From Microbacteriaceae bacterium UBA1487 (GTDB taxonomy: Bacteria; Actinomycetota; Actinomycetes; Actinomycetales; Microbacteriaceae), in the NCBI GenBank assembly GCA_002325245.1, contig DCRR01000011.1, positions 118,098-156,419 on the forward strand: a stretch of 38,322 bases of DNA, given 5' to 3'. Below, piece after piece: positions 19,255 to 26,446 of the stretch. The notes beneath the pieces are model-generated. The model was not told where the DNA came from and did no database searches. It saw only the letters and a list, made by a program, of their open reading frames with translations. Each line of letters opens with the position of its first letter. The stretch's first letter is position 1. The position numbers were made by a program, and so were the translations under genes.

Positions 19255-20958
19255 CTACGAGCGGGTGCCGAGCCGGCGGCTCACGAGCCCGCGAACCTGC
19301 CGGGCGAGCTCGCGCACCTCGGGAAGTCCGATCGCCGCGAGCACGCCGACATACACCGCGAGGCTGCCGATGCCGACCGCCGCCACCGCGACGATCGCCG
19401 TCAACGGCCCGGCGAGAGCGAATCCCGAGCCCGCGGCCAGAAGCGTCGGACCGCCGAACTCGACACCGCCGAGCAGCCAGAGCACGAGCAGCCCGGCGCC
19501 GAAGGCGGGCAGCGCGGCGAAGGCGAACGCGGCGAAGCGCCGCGCGACACGGGCCCCGCCGAGGGAGGCGCCCGGCACCGCGAGGCGGCGCCGCAGGACG
19601 AGCGCGGCGATGACCGCTTGGATGGCGCCCACGACCGAGGTCACCGCGGCGATCCCCGCCGCGACCCACTCGCCCGGGCTGAGCAGCGCGATCAGGCTCG
19701 CCCCGGCGACGAACAGCACCGACTGGATGATCTGGATCAGGAACGGCGTGCGCGTGTCGCCGAGCGCGTAGAAGGCGCGGTGCACGAGATAGATCGCGCT
19801 GAACGACCCCAGGCCGAGAAGGTAGGCCATCAGCACGAAGGCGGTGCTGTTGAGCTCGCCCGGATCTCCGGAGAAGAGCCGAAGGAACGGCAGGGCGGCG
19901 GCGGCGAGCGCCGTCCCCGCGCCGACCGTCAGCATCACCACGGTGCGCAGCGAGGTTGACAGGTCAGCGCGCACAGCGGCGAAGTTGCCGTCGCGCACGT
20001 GACCGCTCATCCGCGTGAAGTAGGGCGTCGCGATCGAGACGGTGATCAGCGAGTGCGGAAGCACGAAGATCGCCCACGTGACGCGCAGCGCGTTGACGGA
20101 GGCATCCGACTCCCCGGCGGTGAGGGCGAGGTTGACCTGCACGATCCCGGCGAGCTGATTGATGACGATCATGCCGAACGCCCAGCCCGCCGCGCGACCG
20201 GCGGTGCCGAGGCCGACCCCGCGCCAGCGGAAGTCGGGTCGGTAGCGCAGCCCGGAGCGGTGCCAGAAGACCATCAGGATCACGGCCTGCGAGATCACGC
20301 CCAGCGTCGCGCCGCCCGCGAGCAGGATGATCTCGGCCGTGCTCCAGCCCGCCGGATCGTCGTGGGCCGGCGCGACGCCGAACAGCGCCGCGAACAGCAG
20401 CAGACCGGCGATCGCGACGACGTTGTTGATGACCGGCGCCCAGGCGTAGGGACCGAAGACGCCGCGGGCGTTGAGCACCTCGCTCAGCAGGCTGTAGAGC
20501 GCGTAGAAGAAGATCTGCGGCAGGCACCAGTAGGCGAGCACCACCGCGAGGGCGGTTCCCGAGGAGTCGAGCGCGTCGTCGGCGAAGGTGTAGACCCCGA
20601 CCAGCAGCGGGGCCCCCAGCGTCGCCAGCACCGTCACGGCGAGGAACACGACGGTGCCGAGTGTGACGAGGCGGTTGATGAATCGCTGGCCGCCGTCGCT
20701 GTGCAGACCCGCTTTCACGATCTGCGGAACCAGCACCGCTGAGAGGAATCCGCCGGCGATGAGCAGCAGGATGTTGTTCGGCAGGGTGTTGGCGATCGCG
20801 AAGGCGTTCGCGCTCGCGTTGTTGAGGCCGATCGTCCAGGCGAGCACGGCGGCGCTCACAAAGCCCAGGATGCGCGACACGGTCGTACCGGCAGCCAGGA
20901 GAAGGCTCGCGCGTCGAACGTTCGCGGGCCGCGGGGGCAGCGCGTCGGGCTCAGTCAT
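19255..20958 (-). CDS. murJ: MurJ-type lipid II flippase (MVF family)
   Basis: A 567-residue polytopic membrane protein of the MOP/MVF family, with about 14 hydrophobic helices starting near residue 17 (ASLLLAAGTTVSRILGFVSA). Family features include the first-helix TVSRILGF motif, NTLPNNILLLIAGGFLSAVL, LVPQIVK, and YALGDTRTPF. MurJ flips lipid-linked peptidoglycan precursor across the membrane. Mycobacterial MviN carries a long C-terminal pseudokinase region; this protein has none and ends in a short basic tail. ATG at 20958 overlaps the end of the DUF6049 gene by 8 nt, so translation is coupled. Confidence 0.93.
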   Translation of the reverse strand: MTEPDALPPRPANVRRASLLLAAGTTVSRILGFVSAAVLAWTIGLNNASANAFAIANTLPNNILLLIAGGFLSAVLVPQIVKAGLHSDGGQRFINRLVTLGTVVFLAVTVLATLGAPLLVGVYTFADDALDSSGTALAVVLAYWCLPQIFFYALYSLLSEVLNARGVFGPYAWAPVINNVVAIAGLLLFAALFGVAPAHDDPAGWSTAEIILLAGGATLGVISQAVILMVFWHRSGLRYRPDFRWRGVGLGTAGRAAGWAFGMIVINQLAGIVQVNLALTAGESDASVNALRVTWAIFVLPHSLITVSIATPYFTRMSGHVRDGNFAAVRADLSTSLRTVVMLTVGAGTALAAAALPFLRLFSGDPGELNSTAFVLMAYLLGLGSFSAIYLVHRAFYALGDTRTPFLIQIIQSVLFVAGASLIALLSPGEWVAAGIAAVTSVVGAIQAVIAALVLRRRLAVPGASLGGARVARRFAAFAFAALPAFGAGLLVLWLLGGVEFGGPTLLAAGSGFALAGPLTAIVAVAAVGIGSLAVYVGVLAAIGLPEVRELARQVRGLVSRRLGTRS

Positions 20959-22708
20959 CCGAGCTGGTCTCGTCGTCGGCCGCCGAATCTGCGGCGCGCG
21001 CCTGGAGACGGCGACGGAGGATGTTGTGGATGATGCCCGCGCCGAACACCACGGCGAGCCCGATCAGGATGATCGTGCCGACCGTCTCCCACTGGGCTTG
21101 CAGGTCGACCTGGATCACGCGGTCGGTGCCGACGGGGAGGCCGCCCGCGCCGCGCAGCTGCACCAGCACCGACACCTGGCCGTTCGTCACGGCCTCCGCC
21201 GGGAGATACACGGTGTGCGAGGAGCCCGGCCCGATGGTCACCTCGACCGGCCCGCCCGTCAGGCGCAGCAGCGGACGCAGCGGACGGCCCGAGACGGTCA
21301 CCGTCACCGCGACATCGAGCGCATTGCTCACCGAGACGGGGAGGCCCGTGCTGTTGCTGAGAATGAGCAGGTCGCTGCCTTCCGCGATCTGAACCGCCGC
21401 CAGGATGCTCTCCGCATTCTCGATCGCAGTTCCGGCGGCGACCGTGATGCCGACGCGGTCCTCGACCGTGCCGGCCGTGAACGTGCTCAGCAGGTCGAGA
21501 CGATGATCGGCACGGAAGTCCTCGGGCTCCGCGACGATCTCCGCGAATTCGGAGACGGCCGCCTCGGCTGACACGAGCTCCTCGAACGCCCTGAGCGCCG
21601 CGTCGCCGAGCGGCTCCGTCGACAGGGAGCCCGTGCTCGGCGCGGTCTGCATCGCCGTCGAGATCCCGACGAGATCGACGTCGGCGCGGCGCTCGAGCTC
21701 ATCCAGGAGCGAGGCGAGCCGCGTGGTTCCGGTGTTCTCGTCGCGGGAGGCGGTGACGATCAGCGGCCCGACCGAGGTGGCGAGCCTGTCGTCAAGCGCG
21801 GCGAGGAACGCCTCGCGCGAGGTGGTTCCGCTGGCGGAGAAGGGCCCGATCTCGACCGCTTCGAGCAGGTCGTCGAGGTCCGAGTTCGAGGCGAGCACGC
21901 TGACGCCGTCGATGCTCAGGTGCGATGCGGCCGCGTCGTCGACTGATGCGGAGTCGAGCAGGACCGCGGCGGTCCCGGCGACGTCGAGGGCGGCCAGCCC
22001 GGTGCCGGCAAGGTTGCCGCGCGCCGGCCATTCGAGTCCATCGATGCCGTGCGGCCAGAAGAGGAGCTGCTCATCGCTCGGCGGCAGGGCGGGCTCCGGC
22101 GCAGGGGTCTCCGTCGGCGCGGGGGGTGCGGTCGACGTCGCCGAGGGATCGGGGGTCGCCTCGGCCGGCGGCTCCGGGAGCTCGTTGAAACGCGCGGCGT
22201 CGACGGCGAACTGGAAGCTCAGCGGGGCCGCGAGCTCCAGAGCGTCGACGGCCGCGAATCCGGAGACGTCGGCGTCGGCGAAGCGCAGCAGGAAGCTGTC
22301 ATTCGGCAGCGACGCGAGACGAGCGAGCCACGCCGCGGCGGTGTCGGGAACGGTCGATCCAAGCAGGCGGATGGATACCAGGATGCGCGGGTCGATCGCG
22401 AGCGTCGCGCCGGTGCCGTCGACGGCGTCCAGCCGCTCGGTCAGCATTCCATCGGGCGCGGTGTACTCCTCCAGAAGCGCGGCGTCGAGCAGGGTCGGCG
22501 CCTCGGCCGGGGCAATCAGAGGCACGACCACCACGAGCTCCGAGGTTCCCGCCGCCGGCGCAAGGGCGGCGGTGTCTGCCGAGACGGCAGCAGTGGCCGA
22601 GAGCGGCGCCGCCAGGAGGGCGACAAGTGCCGCGACGGCGGCGGAGCCGCGGCCGAGCGAAGCGGTCCACGGCACAGAAGTCCCCCCTGTGACGTTCGAG
22701 CCCGGCAT
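20951..22708 (-). CDS. DUF6049 secreted, membrane-anchored protein
   Basis: A 585-residue protein with an N-terminal signal segment (about 17-42, AAVALVALLAAPLSATAAVSA), a large extracytoplasmic part, a Pro/Thr/Ala-rich linker near residues 180-208, and one transmembrane helix near the C-terminus (about 541-563, TVGTIILIGLAVVFGAGII) followed by a basic then acidic cytoplasmic tail (ADDETSSDD). This is the DUF6049 layout of actinobacteria, which is regularly encoded next to murJ. The function is unknown; co-occurrence with the lipid II flippase suggests a role in envelope assembly (inference). The start ATG 22708 lies 6 nt after a minus-strand TAAACT, so the mRNA is probably leaderless. Confidence 0.85.
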   Translation of the reverse strand: MPGSNVTGGTSVPWTASLGRGSAAVAALVALLAAPLSATAAVSADTAALAPAAGTSELVVVVPLIAPAEAPTLLDAALLEEYTAPDGMLTERLDAVDGTGATLAIDPRILVSIRLLGSTVPDTAAAWLARLASLPNDSFLLRFADADVSGFAAVDALELAAPLSFQFAVDAARFNELPEPPAEATPDPSATSTAPPAPTETPAPEPALPPSDEQLLFWPHGIDGLEWPARGNLAGTGLAALDVAGTAAVLLDSASVDDAAASHLSIDGVSVLASNSDLDDLLEAVEIGPFSASGTTSREAFLAALDDRLATSVGPLIVTASRDENTGTTRLASLLDELERRADVDLVGISTAMQTAPSTGSLSTEPLGDAALRAFEELVSAEAAVSEFAEIVAEPEDFRADHRLDLLSTFTAGTVEDRVGITVAAGTAIENAESILAAVQIAEGSDLLILSNSTGLPVSVSNALDVAVTVTVSGRPLRPLLRLTGGPVEVTIGPGSSHTVYLPAEAVTNGQVSVLVQLRGAGGLPVGTDRVIQVDLQAQWETVGTIILIGLAVVFGAGIIHNILRRRLQARAADSAADDETSSDD

Positions 22709-22714
22709 GAGGCG

Positions 22715-22720
22715 AGTTTA
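22715..22720 (-). promoter_or_regulatory. -10 box of the DUF6049-murJ unit (leaderless)
   Basis: Minus-strand TAAACT ends 6 nt before the DUF6049 ATG. With a start point 6-8 nt downstream of the -10, the transcript would begin at or next to the start codon. No ribosome-binding site is visible, which fits a leaderless mRNA. Confidence 0.5.
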
Positions 22721-22766
22721 GACCGCGCGCGGCGGGCGCCGACTCCGCCGCACGCCGCGGCCTCAG

Positions 22767-22772
22767 TACACT
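22767..22772 (+). promoter_or_regulatory. -10 box of the CCA-adding enzyme gene (leaderless)
   Basis: TACACT ends 8 nt before ATG 22781 and no Shine-Dalgarno sequence precedes that ATG. This and the divergent TAAACT leave only a 46-bp shared region, so the two promoters cannot have independent upstream regulatory DNA. Confidence 0.5.
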
Positions 22773-22780
22773 CGGTGCTC

Positions 22781-24214
22781 ATGGAGAGCGTCGCGGGGGC
22801 ACTGGCGCGCCTGCGGGAGCTGGCCTCACAGCCGACGCTGGTGACGCTCGCGGATCGGTTCTCGGCCGCCGGGCACGAGCTGTCGCTGGTCGGCGGCCCG
22901 ATCCGGGATGCGTTCCTCGGTCGCTCGGTCACCGACCTCGATCTGACGACGGGGGCCACACCCGACCAGATCCTCGCGATCGTCGCGCCGGTCGCGGACG
23001 CGCACTGGGACATCGGACGGGCCTTCGGCACCATCGGCGCGCGGATCGATGGGCACACCGTCGAGATCACCACGTATCGCAGCGACGACTACAACGGGTC
23101 CAGCCGCAAGCCGGAGGTCGCCTTCGGCGACACCCTCGAGCACGACCTGGTGCGGCGCGACTTCACCGTCAACTCGATGGCGCTGCGACTGCCGGGAGCG
23201 AGCGGCGAGCCCGTGCTCGTGGACCCGACCGGCGGCGTCGACGATCTGCTCGCCAAGCGCCTGCGCACTCCGAGCGCACCGGAGGTGTCGTTCGGCGATG
23301 ACCCTCTGCGCATGATGCGCGGCGCCCGTTTCGCGGCGCAGCTCGGATTCGAGCTCGACGCCGAGGTGCTCCGCGCGGCCCAGGGCATGGCGGAGCGCAT
23401 CGCGATCGTGTCGGCTGAGCGCGTCGGTGACGAGCTGAGCAAGCTGATGCTCGCCCGCGACCCGGTTGCGGGCATTCGGGTGCTCGTCGACTCCGGTGTC
23501 GCCGCCCACGTCCTTCCGGAGATCCCCGCCCTGCGACTCGAGATCGACGAGCACGCGCACCACAAAGACGTCTACGAGCACTCCTTGACGGCGCTCGAGC
23601 GCGCCATACAGCTGGAGCACGATCGTGGCCACCAGCCCGACCTGATCCTGCGGCTGGCCGTGCTGCTGCACGACATTGGCAAGCCGGCGACTCGCAAGAT
23701 CGAGCCGAACGGAGCGGTGACCTTCCACCACCACGATGTTCTGGGCGCCAAGATGGCGGCGAAGCGCCTGCGCGAGCTGCGCTTCGACAAGCAGGTCATC
23801 CAGTCGGTGGCCGAGCTCGTGCGTCTGCACCTGCGGTTCTTCGGGTACGCCGAGGGCGTGTGGACGGACTCGGCGGTGCGACGCTACGTCCGCGACGCGG
23901 GAGACCAGCTCGAGCGGCTGCACATCCTCTCCCGCGCCGATGTGACGACCCGCAACCGGCGCAAGGCCCACCGCCTCGCCACGGCGTACGACGATCTGGA
24001 GGCCCGGATCGCCGAGCTCTCGGCTCAGGAGGAGCTCGCCGCCATCCGTCCCGACCTCGACGGGCAGCAGATCATGCAGCTGCTCGGGGAGCGCCCGGGG
24101 CCGGTCGTCGGGGAGGCATATCGGTTCCTCATGGAGCTGCGGCTCGAAGAGGGCGCGCTCGGCGAGGCCGAGGCGGAGGCCCGTCTGCGGCGCTGGTGGG
24201 CCGAGCGCGGTTGA
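22781..24214 (+). CDS. pcnA: CCA tRNA nucleotidyltransferase
   Basis: Adds or repairs the 3' CCA of tRNAs. The 477-residue class II nucleotidyltransferase has the LVGGPIRDAFLGR motif (GG 38-39), catalytic DLD (Asp52, Asp54), the RRDFTVNSMAL motif, DPTGGVDDL and DDPLRMMRGARFAAQLGF in the head/neck, and a C-terminal HD domain (LLHDIGKP, His297-Asp298; FHHHDVLGAK). Annotation pipelines often label it polynucleotide adenylyltransferase/PcnA. ATG at 22781 is preferred (GTG two codons earlier is possible); a much longer in-frame extension lies antisense to the DUF6049 gene and is an artefact. The tRNA-Ile gene in this window needs this enzyme. Confidence 0.95.
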   Translation: MESVAGALARLRELASQPTLVTLADRFSAAGHELSLVGGPIRDAFLGRSVTDLDLTTGATPDQILAIVAPVADAHWDIGRAFGTIGARIDGHTVEITTYRSDDYNGSSRKPEVAFGDTLEHDLVRRDFTVNSMALRLPGASGEPVLVDPTGGVDDLLAKRLRTPSAPEVSFGDDPLRMMRGARFAAQLGFELDAEVLRAAQGMAERIAIVSAERVGDELSKLMLARDPVAGIRVLVDSGVAAHVLPEIPALRLEIDEHAHHKDVYEHSLTALERAIQLEHDRGHQPDLILRLAVLLHDIGKPATRKIEPNGAVTFHHHDVLGAKMAAKRLRELRFDKQVIQSVAELVRLHLRFFGYAEGVWTDSAVRRYVRDAGDQLERLHILSRADVTTRNRRKAHRLATAYDDLEARIAELSAQEELAAIRPDLDGQQIMQLLGERPGPVVGEAYRFLMELRLEEGALGEAEAEARLRRWWAERG

Positions 24215-24239
24215 GCCGCGCCACCTCAGCGTCTACACT
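24211..24239 (+). promoter_or_regulatory. rpsF operon promoter
   Basis: TTGAGC (24211-24216) and TACACT (24234-24239) are exactly 17 nt apart; the -35 overlaps the stop codon of the CCA-adding enzyme gene. Transcription would give a leader of about 90 nt. Confidence 0.7.
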
Positions 24240-24253
24240 ACGAAGGTTGCCCT

Positions 24254-24335
24254 GACGCTTCGTGGCGTCGTGGGCCGATGCACACCCTCCTGTTGCAGAC
24301 AGTCTGCAGCCGTTCTAGACCAAAGGAGGTGGGTG
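24254..24335 (+). promoter_or_regulatory. Structured rpsF leader, candidate S6:S18 autoregulatory element
   Basis: The leader contains a hairpin GACGC-N6-GCGTC (24254-24269), then a larger element: ACC-TCCT (24284-24291, with C24287 bulged) can pair with AGGAGGT (24324-24330), hiding the Shine-Dalgarno sequence. Inside it is TGCAGA-CAG-TCTGCA (24294-24308), followed directly by CCG (24310-24312). A CCG next to a helix is the hallmark of the S6:S18 complex binding site known in rpsF leaders. The operon encodes both S6 and S18. The structure was drawn by hand, not computed. Confidence 0.5.
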
Positions 24336-24336
24336 A

Positions 24337-24735
24337 ATGACGCATCAGTACGAATTGATGGTGATCCTGGATCCCGAGATTGACGAGCGCACGGTCGCTC
24401 CCAGTCTCGACAAGTTCCTCAATGTCATCCGCAACGACGGTGGCACCATCGAGAATGTCGACATCTGGGGCCGTCGCCGGCTCGCCTACGAGATCAAGAA
24501 GAAGACCGAGGGCATCTACGCCGTCGTCAACTTCACCGCGACCTCGGACGCGACCGTCGAGCTCGACCGCCAGCTGAAGCTCAGCGAAGCCGTCATGCGC
24601 ACCAAGGTGCTGCGTGCGGAAGAGGCCGTCGCTCGCGCCGGCAAGATCGCGGTCGAGGATGAGCAGCGTGCAGCCCGCAAGGCCGCCGCCGCCGCCAAGA
24701 AGCCCAAGGTCGCCGCCGAGAAGGACGCCGAGTAG
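24337..24735 (+). CDS. rpsF: 30S ribosomal protein bS6
   Basis: A 132-residue bS6: MTHQYELMVILDPEIDERTV, DIWGRRRLAYEIKKKTEGIYAV and the LSEAVMRTKVLR strand are family landmarks. The C-terminus has a long Ala/Lys-rich extension (about 100-132) beyond the roughly 96-residue core, as seen in several actinobacteria. It binds S18 on the small-subunit platform. An exceptionally strong Shine-Dalgarno AAAGGAGGTG precedes the ATG, embedded in a potential regulatory stem. Confidence 0.97.
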   Translation: MTHQYELMVILDPEIDERTVAPSLDKFLNVIRNDGGTIENVDIWGRRRLAYEIKKKTEGIYAVVNFTATSDATVELDRQLKLSEAVMRTKVLRAEEAVARAGKIAVEDEQRAARKAAAAAKKPKVAAEKDAE

Positions 24736-24738
24736 GTC

Positions 24739-25245
24739 ATGCCGGACACGATCATCACGGTCGTCGGCAACCTCACGGCCGACCCTGAGCTGCGCTACAC
24801 GCAGTCCGGGCGCGCGGTCGCCAACTTCACGATCGCGTCGACGCCGCGCATCTTCGACCGGGCCGCGAACGAGTGGAAGGACGGCGACGCGCTGTTCCTC
24901 CGCGCGTCGTGCTGGGCGGAGTTCGCGGAGAACGTCGCCGGCTCGCTGACTAAGGGCACCCGCGTGGTCGCCCAGGGCAAGCTCAAGCAGCGCTCGTTCC
25001 AGGATCGGGATGGCAACAACCGCATCTCGATCGAACTGGATGTCGACGAGATCGGCCCGAGCCTTCGCTACGCGACCGCCTCGGTCACCCGCACCTCGGG
25101 TGGCGCTGGTGGCGGACGGCCGCAGCAGAGCTCGGTCGGTGGCGGCCAGGCGGCGGAAGAGCCGTGGGCAGCCAGCGGCGGCGCCGCATCCGGCGGGGAT
25201 GTCTGGAACAGCCCCGGCAACTACAACGACGAGACCCCGTTCTGA
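24739..25245 (+). CDS. ssb: Single-stranded DNA-binding protein
   Basis: A 168-residue SSB: an OB-fold of about 110 residues (TVVGNLTADPELRYTQSGRAVANFTIA; FLRASCWAEFAENV; GTRVVAQGKLKQRSFQ; ISIELDVDEIGPSLRYA), a Gly/Gln/Ala-rich linker (about 117-158) and the interaction tip DETPF. It coats single-stranded DNA and recruits repair and replication partners through the tip. The tip is less acidic than the Gram-negative DDDIPF. It starts 4 nt after rpsF and is embedded in the ribosomal protein operon, as in most bacteria. Confidence 0.96.
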   Translation: MPDTIITVVGNLTADPELRYTQSGRAVANFTIASTPRIFDRAANEWKDGDALFLRASCWAEFAENVAGSLTKGTRVVAQGKLKQRSFQDRDGNNRISIELDVDEIGPSLRYATASVTRTSGGAGGGRPQQSSVGGGQAAEEPWAASGGAASGGDVWNSPGNYNDETPF

Positions 25246-25280
25246 TCCTCGATCAGACGTAAACATTCAAGGAATCACTC

Positions 25281-25544
25281 ATGGCAGGAAAGAGCAGCGG
25301 CGGCCAAGACCGTCGCAAGCGCGGCCCGAAGGGTGGCAAGAACGCCGCTCCGGCGAAGGCCATCCGCGTTGGTGTCATCGACTACAAGGACGTCGCGACG
25401 CTTCGCAAGTTCATCTCGGAGCGTGGAAAGATCCGCGCCCGCCGTATTACCGGTGTCTCCGTGCAGGAGCAGCGCCTCATCGCCCGCGCCGTCAAGAACG
25501 CGCGCGAGATGGCGCTTCTCCCGTACGCGGGCTCGGGCCGATAG
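25281..25544 (+). CDS. rpsR: 30S ribosomal protein bS18 (cysteine-free)
   Basis: An 87-residue bS18 with the core VIDYKDVATLRKFISERGKI, RRITGVSVQEQRLIARAVKNAREMALLPY, and a basic N-terminal tail (about 1-25). It has no cysteine at all, so it is the zinc-free (C-minus) form. In mycobacteria and streptomycetes C-minus ribosomal paralogues are Zur-regulated spares, but here it lies in the main ssb-rplI operon and is probably the housekeeping copy. AAGGA lies 7 nt before ATG 25281. S18 pairs with S6 from the same operon. Confidence 0.97.
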   Translation: MAGKSSGGQDRRKRGPKGGKNAAPAKAIRVGVIDYKDVATLRKFISERGKIRARRITGVSVQEQRLIARAVKNAREMALLPYAGSGR

Positions 25545-25553
25545 GAGCATCGA

Positions 25554-26006
25554 ATGTCCAAGCTCATTCTCACGAACGAGGTCTCGGGCCTCGGCTCCGC
25601 CGGCGACGTCGTCGAGGTCAAGAACGGCTACGCCCGTAACTACCTGATCCCCCAGGGCTTCGCCGTGGCGTGGAGCAAGGGAGGCGAGAAGCAGGTCGAG
25701 CAGATCAAGTCGGCTCGCGCCGCGCGCGAGCTCGCGACTCTCGAAGAGGCGCAGGCCCTGAAGGCCAAGCTCGAGGGCGCGACCGTCAAGCTCTCCGTGA
25801 AGTCGGGAAGCGAGGGTCGTCTGTTCGGCTCGGTCAAGACCGCCGATGTCGTGGCTGCGGTCGCGGCTGCCGGTCTCGGCGCGATCGACAAGCGCACGGT
25901 CGAGCTCTCGGCTCCGATCAAGGCGCTCGGCTCGCACGAGGCAACCGTGCGACTCCGTGAAGACGTGGTCGCCACCCTCAGCATCGAGGTTGTTTCGGCC
26001 AAGTAG
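25554..26006 (+). CDS. rplI: 50S ribosomal protein bL9
   Basis: A 150-residue bL9: the N-terminal domain with the signature GDVVEVKNGYARNYLIPQGFA, a long connecting helix (about 41-75) and a C-terminal domain with GSEGRLFGSVKTADVV and LGSHEATVRLREDVVATL. It is a large-subunit protein near the L1 stalk that affects frame maintenance. AGGAG lies 6 nt before the ATG. It is the last gene of the rpsF-ssb-rpsR-rplI operon and is followed by a clear terminator. Confidence 0.97.
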   Translation: MSKLILTNEVSGLGSAGDVVEVKNGYARNYLIPQGFAVAWSKGGEKQVEQIKSARAARELATLEEAQALKAKLEGATVKLSVKSGSEGRLFGSVKTADVVAAVAAAGLGAIDKRTVELSAPIKALGSHEATVRLREDVVATLSIEVVSAK

Positions 26007-26016
26007 TTCACGCACC

Positions 26017-26051
26017 CGAACGGCGCATTCCCTCGTGGAGTGCGCCGTTCG
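26017..26051 (+). terminator. Intrinsic terminator of the rpsF-rplI operon
   Basis: GAACGGCGCA (26018-26027) pairs with TGCGCCGTTC (26041-26050), extended inside by TTCC/GGAG and outside by one C-G pair, followed by GTGTTTT. This is the most classical rho-independent terminator in the window. Confidence 0.92.
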
Positions 26052-26097
26052 TGTTTTCGGTCGGGGTAGTCCGATCTGTACACAGGAGAGGGCGAAA

Positions 26098-26124
26098 ATG
26101 GCGAAGTCTCAACCCGAACTCTAA
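26098..26124 (+). CDS. Possible 8-codon leader peptide upstream of dnaB
   Basis: ATG GCG AAG TCT CAA CCC GAA CTC TAA encodes MAKSQPEL. It has a good Shine-Dalgarno AGGAGAGGG about 5 nt upstream, better than many real genes in the window. It lies between the rplI terminator and dnaB, followed by an A+T-rich tract with CACAC-ATG-GTGTG (26136-26148). It could be a leader peptide, a remnant of a lost gene, or chance. No similarity is claimed. Confidence 0.25.
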   Translation: MAKSQPEL

Positions 26125-26209
26125 ACATGTTTTTACACACATGGTGTGAACAGAAAAAAGCCTGATCAAGGGGCTCTTCCGAATCAGAATTGGCTAGTTA
26201 CTCACAGTC

Positions 26210-26273
26210 CAGTCCACAGCTTCTTCACACGCTGCACGGCGTTTCCCGCCTTTTGTCCACATTTCTATCCACA
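26210..26273 (+). promoter_or_regulatory. DnaA-box-like cluster in the rplI-dnaB spacer
   Basis: The 440-nt spacer between rplI and dnaB includes a perfect actinobacterial DnaA box TTGTCCACA (26253-26261), CTATCCACA (26265-26273, one mismatch from TTATCCACA), the weaker CAGTCCACA (26210-26218), and further out CTGTACACA (26076-26084). All are in the same orientation. The surrounding 26120-26275 is visibly richer in A+T than the coding DNA. DnaA control of the replicative helicase gene is a reasonable inference. Confidence 0.55.
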
Positions 26274-26305
26274 GGGGCCGTAGCGGGCGGGGAACGCGCT
26301 CCCTA

Positions 26306-26387
26306 GCCTTGCGAAGGCCTCGGGGAGAGGCCGACTTCTCGACCCGTGCGTGTGCACGTGGGGGGTGTCGGCGGAGCAACCTAGGCT
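26306..26387 (+). promoter_or_regulatory. Overlapping hairpins and possible dnaB -10
   Basis: GCCTT-GCG-AAGGC (26306-26318) and GGCCTC-N5-GAGGCC (26316-26332) share three bases and cannot form together. TAGGCT (26382-26387) is a candidate -10 giving a leader of about 53 nt before dnaB; a transcript from further upstream would contain the two hairpins. No convincing -35. Confidence 0.3.
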
Positions 26388-26446
26388 TCGACCGGACAGA
26401 CAACGCATCGCTCGCCGGATTCCGGCCCGAGCGGAGAGAGGGAGAC

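Noticed and set aside
22049..22780. A 244-codon in-frame upstream extension of the CCA-adding enzyme
   Set aside because: It lies antisense to the DUF6049 gene, is Arg/Gly-rich, and the family's N-terminus begins at ATG 22781, just after a good -10 box.
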